DNA of 64,000 bases from Nocardia vermiculata NBRC 100427 (GTDB lineage: Bacteria; Actinomycetota; Actinomycetes; Mycobacteriales; Mycobacteriaceae). Location of the stretch: positions 1 through 64,000 of the forward strand of contig NZ_BDCA01000011.1 in assembly GCF_001613265.1 (NCBI RefSeq). Reading direction: 5' to 3'. The position numbers and the translations under genes were made by a program. Positions 18,675 to 27,443 of the stretch are shown piece after piece. Below the pieces are notes generated by a model. It saw only the letters and a list, made by a program, of their open reading frames with translations, had not been told where the DNA came from and made no database searches. The number at the start of each line of letters is the position of its first letter. Positions within the stretch are counted from its first letter, which is position 1.

Positions 18675-19092
18675 AGGTCTCCGATGCTCGATGAAAGGCC
18701 CGCGAGTCGACCGGGCCCTTGCTGGGCAGCGCCGGGCTGGTGGTCGGGCCACTGGTGTCCCTGATCTGGACCGAGGATCGGCAGCGGGTCACGGGCTCAA
18801 TGGTGACCCCGGTCACTCGCTTTGTCAACCATTCGATTGGGTTTCTCGATCAATTGATTGATTGGTATTGATCCGTTGCTCTATGGTGGGAGAAGCATTG
18901 CGACAGGAACACCGACCGCGCCCGCGACACCACACATCTCGGCGCTCGCGAAGTACTGCAGTAGTTCATCGCCGGGGGCCTGCCGAAGCCGCCTTGTCCG
19001 GCGGGCGTAGGCTCGATCAACCGGCCTTGACCTGCCGCTAGCCTCGGTACGGCATAGGCAGACACCGTCAGTCCGGACACGAGAGGTGCACA
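18675..19092. promoter_or_regulatory. Divergent promoter region between hydrolase operon and second TetR
   Basis: These 418 bases contain three palindromic elements: GTGACC-CC-GGTCAC (18803-18816), CCATTCGATTGG (18829-18840, imperfect) and ATCAATTGAT (18849-18858). They sit in the most AT-rich patch of the island and are likely operators for one or both TetR paralogues. No gene is supported here. Confidence 0.55.
18803..18858. promoter_or_regulatory. Cluster of candidate TetR operators
   Basis: A perfect 6+2+6 palindrome, a 12-base imperfect palindrome and a perfect 10-base palindrome occur within 56 bases, upstream of the leftward ring-cleavage operon and of the rightward TetR gene. Similar ATTGATTG bases occur in the other divergent region at 9379-9388. 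Confidence 0.45.
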
Positions 19093-19872
19093 GTGGCAGC
19101 GAGTCGGCGGCAACTGATTCTGACCGAATCGGCTCGGCTATTTTCTGAGCGGGGACTGTCCGCAACGACGATCCGGGAGATCGCCGATGCGGTGGGCCTG
19201 AACTCCGGAACGCTGTACCACTACTTCAACTCCAAGGATGCGATCTTCTCCGAGATCCTGACGAGTTTCCTCACAGATTTGGTGCGGCGCTACGAGGCCG
19301 TCCTGGCCGGAACCGGTACGGCCCGGCACCGACTCACACTGCTGGTCCGTGTTTCGCTCGAAGTCGCAGACCAGCACCCCTATGCCACCGAGATCTATCA
19401 GAACGAACTGGAGAGTCTGAGCGCACTGCCCGGCTACACGCAGATCGCCGAGGCCGTCGAGTTCTCCCATCATGCGTGGCACGGAATCACCGAAGAAGGT
19501 GTGCGAAACAGCGAATTCAACTCCGGCATAGATACCTTCGAGTTCCAGCGGATGATGCGCGAGTGCGTGTTCCAGTCGGTCAGGTGGCATCGGAAAACGC
19601 TCACCGCCGATATCGAAACGATCACCGCCACGGTGACATCGCTCTTCCTGGACGGGTTCGCACCGGCCCGGGCCGACCAACCCGATGCAGTGCCGGATCC
19701 GGTGCGCGAACGGCGCCCGCAGCTGCCCTCCGAGCGCAGTGACGAACAGGCCGGTGACGCCGTGGATGCGCTACGTTCCGAGCTCGATGCGCTGCGTTCC
19801 GATATGCGCGCCATGCACAACCTGGTCGAATCGTTGTCCAAACCACCCGCGCGTGACACCGGCGGCGCTTGA
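19093..19872 (+). CDS. TetR-family regulator, second paralogue
   Basis: Near-copy of the TetR protein at 13406-14206. The HTH region is ARLFSERGLSATTIREIADAV then GTLYHYFNSKDAIFSEIL, and the ligand-binding domain shares long identical stretches (SLEVADQHPYATEIYQNE). The proline-rich linker differs more, but the same terminal helix recurs (ELDALRSDMRAMHNLVESL). The start is GTG at 19093 with GAGAGGTGCACA in front, matching the leader of the first copy. It is divergent from the hydrolase-monooxygenase-dioxygenase-MFS operon and is its probable repressor; the effector is likely a CoA thioester or aromatic intermediate by analogy with KstR2 relatives. Confidence 0.93.
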   Translation: MAASRRQLILTESARLFSERGLSATTIREIADAVGLNSGTLYHYFNSKDAIFSEILTSFLTDLVRRYEAVLAGTGTARHRLTLLVRVSLEVADQHPYATEIYQNELESLSALPGYTQIAEAVEFSHHAWHGITEEGVRNSEFNSGIDTFEFQRMMRECVFQSVRWHRKTLTADIETITATVTSLFLDGFAPARADQPDAVPDPVRERRPQLPSERSDEQAGDAVDALRSELDALRSDMRAMHNLVESLSKPPARDTGGA

Positions 19873-20000
19873 CCGAACCGGGGCGACCGAGCGTCGACGA
19901 GGGCGGGCGCGGCTGCTCAGCGCACACATGAGATGCTGTTACCCGAGCACGGGTCGTTGAAGTGATCACCCGGCTCGCAACAGGAAGTAAAACAAACAGT

Positions 20001-20204
20001 ATGTCGCAAGGCAGTGTGAAGTGGTTCAACGGCGAAAAGGGCTTCGGCTTCATCGCCCAGGACGAGGGCGGCCCTGACGTCTTCGTGCACTACTCCGAGA
20101 TTTCCGGCTCCGGCTTCAAGTCCCTGGATGAAGGGCAGCGTGTCGAGTTCGAGATCGGCCAGGGCCAGAAGGGCCCGCAGGCGCAGAACGTTCGCGCCAT
20201 CTAG
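20001..20204 (+). CDS. Cold-shock domain protein (CspA family)
   Basis: A 67-residue single OB-fold RNA/ssDNA-binding protein with RNP1 (KGFGFI) and RNP2 (VFVHYSEI) intact, starting [10 protein letters not shown] as in mycobacterial CspA. The ATG at 20001 is chosen because upstream in-frame residues do not fit the family. Its last 89 bases overlap the convergent PucR-type gene on the other strand. A perfect hairpin follows 16 bases after its stop. Confidence 0.97.
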   Translation: MSQGSVKWFNGEKGFGFIAQDEGGPDVFVHYSEISGSGFKSLDEGQRVEFEIGQGQKGPQAQNVRAI

Positions 20205-21438
20205 GAGCTGAAAAGCCTGCGAAACCCGCGCCATCGGCGCGGGTTTCGTGCTTTCCGGCACCGTCGCCCAGCAAAGCGAAAGCTTCCAGGGCCAGATACA
20301 GCTCGGCCGATTGCCGAGGGTCGGTGGTGTCGCGGCCCGTGAGGTCTCGCACCTTACGCAGCCGGTAGCGCACCGTATTGCGGTGGCAGTGCATCGTTTC
20401 GGCGACCGCGGCGGCCGAACCCCCGCAGCGGAACCAGACCTCGAGCACCTCGACGAGATCGTCACGTTCGGCCGCGGGAAGGCGCAATACCGGCCCGAGT
20501 ATGTGGGCGGCGGCCGCACGCCCGGCCTCGGGTACGGCGACGAGCAGGTGCGCAACGGGTTCTTCGCCGAATCGAACCGTAGCCGCCGAGCCCGGCCGCG
20601 CGGAACGACACGACAGGCGCGCCTCGGCCATGGCGGCACTGATGCCGTGCGGGGCAGCGAAGGTCGTGCTCACGCCGACCCGGTCGCAGAGGTACGCCCC
20701 GAGCATCGCCGGGACGCGATCGATAGCCGCTGTCGTTGCCGCAGCAAGCAGACCGACATGGGCATCTATCTGCGCATCCCAGACCGATCGGATCCCGGCG
20801 TCCCGCAAGGCAGTGCTCAACTCGGCCGGGAGGGGCGCGGGTAGTTCGCTGTCGATCACGACGACGGTGAATGCGCCGCCCTCCGAAATTCCCAGGGTAC
20901 GAAGGATATCCAGCACTCGGGCCGGGTTGGTGTGGTCGTCGAAGAGGGTCCGCACGAGTCTGCTCTGCGTTTGGGCGTCGGAGTGTGCGAGCAGCACCTC
21001 GGTCTCGCGGTAGGACTCGACCGCAGCATCGGAGAACAGGTCGACGAGTTCCCAGAGCCCGGTCGCCAGATCGTGCAGACGCGGGTCCCCGGGCCCGCCG
21101 GACCGGGACGTCAATTCCTCCCAGACGAGCCTGCCGCCGAGCCGATAAGCATGCAGCAGACTGGACACCGGTATGCCCTGTTCGGCTTTGAGCCGGCCCG
21201 CTTCGCGCGCCGACCGAAGCCGCAACGGCCCGTTACCGGACAACGCCTCGACCATGGCGGTGAGATTTTCCAGGCAGGTGTGGTGCAGCTGGTCCTCGGT
21301 GAGCAGGCCGGTCTGCGCGTAGGACGGGTCGGCGGTCGCGATGCGGTCGACCAGCTCGGCGGTCATGGCCTCGACAGAGTCCGTGAGGGAGGCCGCCAAC
21401 GGTGACATCGGCCGGGTGGACAGCACGGGCGAACTCAT
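20116..21438 (-). CDS. PucR-family helix-turn-helix regulator
   Basis: A 440-residue activator of the PucR/CdaR type: an N-terminal RsbRD-like helical domain (about residues 20-160), a GGDEF-like middle domain, and a C-terminal PucR HTH near residues 330-385 ([37 protein letters not shown]). Family members normally end soon after the following [11 protein letters not shown]. Here the frame continues about 50 residues through a terminator hairpin and into the 3' end of the cold-shock gene, so the tail is probably non-homologous read-through. It is divergent from the aldehyde dehydrogenase/GMC pair, its likely targets. Confidence 0.88.
   Translation of the reverse strand: MSSPVLSTRPMSPLAASLTDSVEAMTAELVDRIATADPSYAQTGLLTEDQLHHTCLENLTAMVEALSGNGPLRLRSAREAGRLKAEQGIPVSSLLHAYRLGGRLVWEELTSRSGGPGDPRLHDLATGLWELVDLFSDAAVESYRETEVLLAHSDAQTQSRLVRTLFDDHTNPARVLDILRTLGISEGGAFTVVVIDSELPAPLPAELSTALRDAGIRSVWDAQIDAHVGLLAAATTAAIDRVPAMLGAYLCDRVGVSTTFAAPHGISAAMAEARLSCRSARPGSAATVRFGEEPVAHLLVAVPEAGRAAAAHILGPVLRLPAAERDDLVEVLEVWFRCGGSAAAVAETMHCHRNTVRYRLRKVRDLTGRDTTDPRQSAELYLALEAFALLGDGAGKHETRADGAGFAGFSAPRWRERSAPAGPSGPGRSRTRHAALHPGT
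20221..20247. terminator. Terminator hairpin after the cold-shock gene
   Basis: GAAACCCGCGCC (20221-20232) and GGCGCGGGTTTC (20236-20247) form a perfect 12-base stem with loop ATC. It ends the cold-shock transcript and lies inside the extended 3' end of the opposing PucR-type frame. Confidence 0.85.
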
Positions 21439-21604
21439 AACGGCAGTCTAACCCCGCCGATGTGACCGAGACCACCACCCATTAGTGCCTGAGCACAAAT
21501 CCAGCTCGCGAACACGCAACGAGAACACATTCCCTCTAGTCGTGAGCACAGTCACACTGAGGATAATCGGATTCAGCGCGATTCTCGTCCTTGGAGCGTG
21601 TCAC

Positions 21605-23320
21605 GTGCAGACAGATCAGGCCGCCGCGGCCGAAACCGCTATCGACCTCGCCCTCACCGAACTCGCCGAGGGCGAGCGGAAATGGTCACGTCTGCCGTTG
21701 TCCGGCAGACGTGCACTGCTCGAACGGATGCGCACGCTCACCGGGCAGCACGCCCGGGAATGGGTCGACGCCGCGATCGAGATCAAGCAGCTCGCTCCGT
21801 CCTCCCCACTCGTGGGTGAGGAGTGGATGTCGGGTCCCTATGTCTTCGCTGCCGCACTGAGCGCGGTATCGCACACTCTCGAGTCGCTGGAACGAGGACA
21901 GAGTCCGCTCGCGAACGCCAAGTTCGGCACGGCCGGCGGACGGACGACCGTTCAGGCGCTGCCGACGAATCTGTACGACGAACTGCTGCTCAGCGGGTAT
22001 CGCGCCGAGGTGTGGTTACAGCCGGGCGTCGATGCGGACGCAGCGAAGGCCCGAGCCGGGCTCGCGCAACGCGACCCGGGCCGCACCCACGGCATCGGCG
22101 CGGTGCTCGGCGCGGGCAACATCACCTCGATCGCGCCGTTGGACACGCTCTACGAACTCGTCGCGCACAACAGGGTGGTGGCACTGAAACTGAATCCGGT
22201 CACCGATCCGCTGCTCCCGGTGCTGGAGAAGATTTTCGCCCCGCTGATCGACCTCGGGGTGGTGCGAATGTTCACCGGCGGGGCCGAAACCGGCGGATAT
22301 CTGGTCGCGCACGAACAGGTCGCACACGTGCACATGACCGGCAGTGCCGCAACACACGACGCCATCGTGTGGGGCACCGGCGCCCTCGCCGCGGAACGGA
22401 AACGGGCCGGAACCCCGTTGCTGGACAAACCCATCAGCAGCGAACTCGGCGGCGTCTCGCCGACGATTGTGCTTCCCGGCGAGTGGAGCACGGCCGACCT
22501 GAAATTCCACGCCGAGCACATCGCCACGCAGCGACTGCACAACGGCGGCTACAACTGCGTGGCGTCGCAGGCGGTGCTGGTGTCCGCGGACTGGCCCCAG
22601 AAGGACGCATTTCTGGCCGAACTCACCGCTGCCGTCGACCGTGCGCCGGCGCGCCCGGCCTACTATCCCGGCAGCGACGACCGGGTCGCGGGCGCCCGAG
22701 CCGTCTACCCCGGTGCCCGGCGGCTCGGCAGCGGAGGCGAACGACTGCTGGTGAGCGAACTGGATCCCGACACCGACGAAACGTTGTTCTCCACGGAATA
22801 CTTCGCTCCGGTGCTCGGCGTCGCCGAACTACCCGGAAACGCCGCCGATTTCGCGCGCGCCGCGGTCGATACGGCCAACGAGAAGTTCACCGGCACACTG
22901 GGAGTGAACATCGTGGCCCATCCCGACACCATCGACGGGCTGGGTGAGCAATTCGAGACGATGATCGAGCGCTTGCGGTACGGCACGATAGCGGTGAACG
23001 CGTGGACCGCGGTCGGCTATTTGACCCCGACCGCGAGCTGGGGAGCCTATCCCGGGCATACGATCGACGATGTGCAGAGCGGAATCGGTGTCGTGCACAA
23101 CGCCTGGATGATCGATCGGATCGAACGCACCGTGGTGCGCGGGCCGTTCCGGCCGGCACCACGATCGATCCTGCACGGTGAATGGTCACTCAGCCCCAAA
23201 CCCCCGTGGTTCGTCGGTAACCGGACCGCGGCACGGACCGGGCGACTACTCACCACCTTCGCCGCCGATCCGCGCTGGTCCCGTCTTCCCGCCATCTTCG
23301 CGTCCGCCCTGCGCGGCTGA
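21605..23320 (+). CDS. NAD(P)-dependent aldehyde dehydrogenase
   Basis: A 571-residue aldehyde dehydrogenase superfamily protein. The conserved motif SSELGGVSPTIVLP (catalytic Glu region) and the nucleophilic Cys in GGYNCVASQAV are present, as are VLGAGNITSIAPLD and VALKLNPVT for cofactor binding. The usual GQ-C form is replaced by YNC, which places it in an atypical branch. Several in-frame starts exist upstream (21485, 21542); I prefer GTG at 21605 because of GGAG about 9 bases before it and the onset of homology. It is followed 17 bases later by the GMC oxidoreductase gene, suggesting alcohol to aldehyde to acid oxidation under PucR control. Confidence 0.87.
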   Translation: MQTDQAAAAETAIDLALTELAEGERKWSRLPLSGRRALLERMRTLTGQHAREWVDAAIEIKQLAPSSPLVGEEWMSGPYVFAAALSAVSHTLESLERGQSPLANAKFGTAGGRTTVQALPTNLYDELLLSGYRAEVWLQPGVDADAAKARAGLAQRDPGRTHGIGAVLGAGNITSIAPLDTLYELVAHNRVVALKLNPVTDPLLPVLEKIFAPLIDLGVVRMFTGGAETGGYLVAHEQVAHVHMTGSAATHDAIVWGTGALAAERKRAGTPLLDKPISSELGGVSPTIVLPGEWSTADLKFHAEHIATQRLHNGGYNCVASQAVLVSADWPQKDAFLAELTAAVDRAPARPAYYPGSDDRVAGARAVYPGARRLGSGGERLLVSELDPDTDETLFSTEYFAPVLGVAELPGNAADFARAAVDTANEKFTGTLGVNIVAHPDTIDGLGEQFETMIERLRYGTIAVNAWTAVGYLTPTASWGAYPGHTIDDVQSGIGVVHNAWMIDRIERTVVRGPFRPAPRSILHGEWSLSPKPPWFVGNRTAARTGRLLTTFAADPRWSRLPAIFASALRG

Positions 23321-23337
23321 AACCCAGGGAGCACCCC

Positions 23338-24936
23338 ATGAGCACCGATACCAGCAGCCCCTCGGTCGTCGACTACATCGTCGTCGGTACCGGATCGGCC
23401 GGCGCGGTCGTCGCCGCCCGGTTGAGTGAGAAGCCGGCGAACCATGTCGTCGCCCTGGAGGCCGGGCCCGAGGACAAGAACCGCTTCGCGCACATTCCAG
23501 CCGCCTTCTCGAAACTCTTTCAGGGCGAGTGTGATTGGGCGTATTACACCACCCCACAGCCGGCACTGGGCGACCGCCGGATCTTCTACCCGCGCGGCAA
23601 GATGCTCGGCGGTTCGTCGTCGATGAACGCGATGATGTGGGTGCGTGGATTCGCCGCTGATTACGACGCCTGGGCCCGATCGGCCGGCGACTCGTGGTCG
23701 TTCGACAGCGTCCTCCCCTACTTCAGGAGAATCGAAGCCGTGGAGGGGGCCCACGACCCCGACGAGGGCCGCGACGGCCCGCTGCGCATCTCCCGGCAGC
23801 GCAGCGCCAGCACCTGGACCCGCGACTTCCTGTCTGCCGCCGAGCTTGCCGGGTTCAAACAGGAACGTGCCAATTCCGCGCGACCCGAGGGCTTCTGCGA
23901 GACGATGGTCACCCAGCAGCGCGGCGCCCGGTGGAGTACCGCCGACGGCTATCTGAAGCCCGCGCGCCGGCGTTCGAATCTGACCGTGCTCACCGGCGCG
24001 CAGGCGACCCGCGTTCTTTTCGAGGGTAGCCGTGCGGTGGGTGTCGAATACCGCAGGGACAACCAGCTTCTCACTGTCCGTGCCCGTAAGGAGGTCGTCC
24101 TGTCGGGGGGCGCGATCAATACGCCGCAGCTACTCATGCTCTCCGGAATCGGCGATGAACAGCATTTGCGCGCCCACGACATCCCGGTGCGCCACCACCT
24201 GCCGGAGGTGGGCCGCAACCTCACCGACCATCTGGTATCGCTCATCGGATTCGCGGTCGACTCGGGCACTTTGTTCGACGCCGAGAAACCCCGCCAACTG
24301 CTCGACTACCTGATCCGGCGTCGCGGCATGCTCACCTCCAATGTCGGTGAGGCCTACGGATTCGTCCGCAGCAACGCCGATCTGGAGCTGCCCGACCTGG
24401 AAGTCATCTTCGGTCCCGCACCGTTCTTCGACGAGGGAATCGGTGTCGCCACCGAACATGCGGTGGCGATCGGCCCGATCCTGCTCACCCCGCGCAGCCG
24501 CGGCACGGTCACCCTCGACTCCGCCGATCCGGTCTCCGCCCCGCTCGTGGATCCGAACTACCTGTCCGACAGCGACGGTGCGGACCGAGCGGCGATGCTG
24601 GAGGGCTTGCGGATCGCACACCGCATCGCGGGCATGCGGCCTCTCGCCCCCGCCCTCGGCCGACTACTGCAGCCCAAGCGGGAACTGCCCACCCTGGAGG
24701 AAACCCTCGACGAGGCGCTGACCCAGTATTCGCACACGCTCTATCACCCGGTCAGCACCTGCCGGATGGGCACCGACGCCGGCAGTGTCGTCACACCGGA
24801 GCTGAAGGTCCGCGGCGTCGACGGGCTACGAGTGGCCGATGCCTCGGTGATGCCGAATATCATTCGCGGGCACACCCACGCACCGTCGGTGGTGATCGGT
24901 GAGAAGGCGGCCGATGTGATCGCCGCCGGCGCCTGA
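23338..24936 (+). CDS. GMC-family FAD oxidoreductase (choline/alcohol dehydrogenase type)
   Basis: A 532-residue flavoprotein oxidising an alcohol to an aldehyde. The Rossmann dinucleotide site is DYIVVGTGSAGAVVAARL at the N-terminus. GMC signature 1 is GKMLGGSSSMNAMMWVRG near residue 90, signature 2 is GGAINTPQLLMLSG, and the catalytic His pair is in HTLYHPVSTCRMG and IIRGHTHAPSVVIGE. It starts with ATG at 23338 after GGGAG. With the aldehyde dehydrogenase 17 bases upstream it forms a two-step alcohol oxidation module. A hairpin at 24968-24997 ends the unit. Confidence 0.93.
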   Translation: MSTDTSSPSVVDYIVVGTGSAGAVVAARLSEKPANHVVALEAGPEDKNRFAHIPAAFSKLFQGECDWAYYTTPQPALGDRRIFYPRGKMLGGSSSMNAMMWVRGFAADYDAWARSAGDSWSFDSVLPYFRRIEAVEGAHDPDEGRDGPLRISRQRSASTWTRDFLSAAELAGFKQERANSARPEGFCETMVTQQRGARWSTADGYLKPARRRSNLTVLTGAQATRVLFEGSRAVGVEYRRDNQLLTVRARKEVVLSGGAINTPQLLMLSGIGDEQHLRAHDIPVRHHLPEVGRNLTDHLVSLIGFAVDSGTLFDAEKPRQLLDYLIRRRGMLTSNVGEAYGFVRSNADLELPDLEVIFGPAPFFDEGIGVATEHAVAIGPILLTPRSRGTVTLDSADPVSAPLVDPNYLSDSDGADRAAMLEGLRIAHRIAGMRPLAPALGRLLQPKRELPTLEETLDEALTQYSHTLYHPVSTCRMGTDAGSVVTPELKVRGVDGLRVADASVMPNIIRGHTHAPSVVIGEKAADVIAAGA

Positions 24937-24967
24937 CCTCGTTCGGGGCACATCCGGGCCCGATGGC

Positions 24968-24997
24968 GGGGCGCCGACTGGTCAGCGTCGGCGCCCC
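24968..24997. terminator. Terminator hairpin after GMC oxidoreductase
   Basis: GGGGCGCCGAC (24968-24978) pairs perfectly with GTCGGCGCCCC (24987-24997) around an 8-base loop, 31 bases after the GMC stop. Confidence 0.8.
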
Positions 24998-25146
24998 GGG
25001 AAGAATGTTCCCACCGGCGGGAATCTCCTGCGTGCACAGCGGCGGCGCAGCGAGCACAATCACCTTCCGAACAGCACCCGACTCTGCGGACAGTCATCGG
25101 CGCACAGGATAGCGCCGGTGCGGGCACAACGGGGTGAGGAGGTCGC

Positions 25147-26844
25147 GTGAATCAGTCGTTGTACGTCGATCCGGACGGGATGCGCGGCAGCGCCGGCGAG
25201 CTCGACAGCCTGGCTTCGGAGACCGCGCAACTGCTGGCGCAGCTGAAGGCCGACCTCGCCGAGGAGGGCGAGTGCTGGGGCGACGACAAACCAGGAAAGG
25301 TGTTCGCCGAATCGTATGTGCCGTCCATGGAACGGAGCATGCAGGGATTCGAGAACCTCGTCCAGAATGTCTCGACGTTGGGTACCAATCTCCGCACCAC
25401 GGCCGAGAACTTCGAGAGTCGGGATCGAGAAGCGGCCGGCCAAGTGCAGAATACGTTCCCGGACTCGCCCTTTCCCGATCTCACGACACCGGAGATCGCT
25501 GATCCGTCCAGTGCGGTTCTGGGTAGCACCCCCTATCGCGACCAGCTATCCGCCTATCCGTCGGCGGCGGACCAACCGGGCAGCTCCGGTGAACCGGACC
25601 GGAGCTCGCCGACCGCACAGCAGCGCCCGGAAAGCTCGGATCCATCCGTCCCCGATTCGCCCCTAGCGGGCGAGGCCGGTTCACCGCCGACCGGCGAGCA
25701 GCGTTCCTCGGACGCTCCCGCAACAACAGCTCCGCCCGGCACGAGTCCCGCCACCACACTGGACGGCAACCAGCCGAACGACTCGAGCTCGCCGGAGCAG
25801 CAGGACATCGAACAACCGTCTCCCCAGGCCTCGCCCTCCAGCTCGGCCGCCTCCCCTGCCGCGGCACCATCTCGTTCCGCCGTTTCCTCATCGCCATCAC
25901 AGGCGTCGCCTGCGGCTCGCCGCTCGGTCGAGCCCCGCGCAGACACTCCGAGTACCCGGGCCCCGTCCGGCCCTCGGGTTTCGGCTCCCGCGCAGCCCGG
26001 CGCACCGGGAAATCCCGCATCTCCGTGGTCGAAGCCCAGCAGTGCGACCGCACCGGAAGAGCAACATGCGCCGCCCCGGCCCGCATCACCGCGGCGGCCC
26101 GACCCGGCCAAAGCTCCCGAACCCGAGCAGCGCAAGAAACCGAAGCCGAAGCCGCCGCGACAGCCGGTCACGAGCGACGAGGCGATGCAGATCGTGATGG
26201 CGATGGCGGCCCGGCACAACCTGCAGATCGCCGGATTCGAGTCATCGGGGCTCGACATAGCCGCTGCCCGGGATATCGCCGACGCTGTCGACGCCGTGTT
26301 GCACAAATACCCACTACTGCCCCTGCACGGAATCGAGGTCGGAAGCGCCGGGGACGAGAAGTCGACCGTGGCGAACAGGCGGACGCCGGAAGCACCGGAG
26401 GCATGGATCGTGCTCGACCGCAGTGTCGTCGCGAAACCGCACGACCCACCCGGCCGGGTGCGGCCCTGGACGCAGCAGGCCGACACCGCGGATAGCGCTG
26501 TCCGTATTCGGATGCTGCAAGCCTTCGGCCAGGTGGTCGACCTCACCGGCGGGTTCCGCGCGAGACAGACCGTGCAGCGCGCCCTGATCACCGAGTACCT
26601 GCGTATCACCGGCACCGAGAACCGATCCATGTCCCATGTGGTCGACGGCTATCGACGCTGGCGAGATCAACTGGACGAGAACTGCTTCCGAGACGGCGGT
26701 GTGAATCCGGGCCGCGCCTTGGCGTGGGGGTTCGCCGAGGTCGAACACAGCGGTGCCCGGGCGTCCGATCCCGCCAAGGTGCTGCATCGCCTGCTGCTGG
26801 TGATGGCTCGGCTGGATATGCGGCAACGTGCGAGAACAACCTAG
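25147..26844 (+). CDS. WXG100-type secreted protein with Pro/Ser-rich middle and degenerate zincin-like C-terminus
   Basis: A 565-residue protein with GTG start at 25147 after a strong GAGGAGG. Residues 1-100 are a helical hairpin of the WXG100 family with the turn ECWGDDKPG, followed by FAESYVPSM, the form common in actinobacterial type VII secretion substrates. Residues about 105-335 are a disordered Pro/Ser/Ala/Glu-rich linker. Residues about 340-560 are a folded domain that aligns by eye with the zincin module repeated five times in the giant protein: it has the GLD...ARDIADAVDAVL start, a conserved IVLD strand, and a NPGRALAWGFAEVEHSGARASDP end matching DPAEALAEAN-AFG. The HExxH position reads FGQVV, so the metal site is lost. 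It is the first gene of the locus and probably a partner or carrier of the giant protein. Confidence 0.8.
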   Translation: MNQSLYVDPDGMRGSAGELDSLASETAQLLAQLKADLAEEGECWGDDKPGKVFAESYVPSMERSMQGFENLVQNVSTLGTNLRTTAENFESRDREAAGQVQNTFPDSPFPDLTTPEIADPSSAVLGSTPYRDQLSAYPSAADQPGSSGEPDRSSPTAQQRPESSDPSVPDSPLAGEAGSPPTGEQRSSDAPATTAPPGTSPATTLDGNQPNDSSSPEQQDIEQPSPQASPSSSAASPAAAPSRSAVSSSPSQASPAARRSVEPRADTPSTRAPSGPRVSAPAQPGAPGNPASPWSKPSSATAPEEQHAPPRPASPRRPDPAKAPEPEQRKKPKPKPPRQPVTSDEAMQIVMAMAARHNLQIAGFESSGLDIAAARDIADAVDAVLHKYPLLPLHGIEVGSAGDEKSTVANRRTPEAPEAWIVLDRSVVAKPHDPPGRVRPWTQQADTADSAVRIRMLQAFGQVVDLTGGFRARQTVQRALITEYLRITGTENRSMSHVVDGYRRWRDQLDENCFRDGGVNPGRALAWGFAEVEHSGARASDPAKVLHRLLLVMARLDMRQRARTT

Positions 26845-26866
26845 GTAATCCTGGAGGGACGCGGGA

Positions 26867-27298
26867 ATGGACCAAGCGAAACGCGAGAGCCTGCTGTCGG
26901 CGAACCACGGAATGCGCAAGCAGATGGAGCGGCTGCTGGACTCCGTCGAAGGGCAGCACGGCCGCATGTCCGACATCCTCCGGGAGCTGGAAAACCTTCG
27001 CCCGCAGGCCGGTTCCTCCGACGGGGCGGTGACCGCAACCGTCGACGGATCCGGTGTTCTCACGAATCTGTCCCTGACCCCTGCCGCAATGCGGAGGCCG
27101 GCGGACGAACTCGCTCGACTGATCGTGCAGGCAACTCAGCAGGCCGCACGCCAAGCCCGGGAACACAGCGAGCAGGCAATGGCGCCGGTTGCCGAGGCCC
27201 TCGACGACGTACCGGAGGTGTTCGATGCTGCGGCAGAGGGGCCGAGTCTGCGCGATATTCGCGAATTCTTCAGGGACACCGACAATTTCACACGGTGA
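26867..27298 (+). CDS. YbaB/EbfC-family protein
   Basis: A 143-residue protein with a long N-terminal helix (about residues 1-45), a short beta region around TATVDGSGVLTNLSLTP and a second long helix to about 110, the YbaB/EbfC fold. Classic members bind DNA as dimers. In actinobacterial type VII loci such proteins often sit beside WXG100 genes and may act as EspG-like chaperones or partners instead. The start at 26867 is 22 bases after the WXG100 stop, with GGAGGGACGCGGGA in front. It is followed 145 bases later by the giant gene. Confidence 0.82.
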   Translation: MDQAKRESLLSANHGMRKQMERLLDSVEGQHGRMSDILRELENLRPQAGSSDGAVTATVDGSGVLTNLSLTPAAMRRPADELARLIVQATQQAARQAREHSEQAMAPVAEALDDVPEVFDAAAEGPSLRDIREFFRDTDNFTR

Positions 27299-27443
27299 GC
27301 CGCAGGACCAATGGCGTACCCGAACCTTCCCACCGGCTGGAAATCGGGCGCCGCGCGGAAGAATCACACTGTGTTGGTTGAGCTGACGATGGCGGGGCCA
27401 CGAACGCACCCGCAGATCGCAAGGTGAGCGGGCCGGCTCCAAT

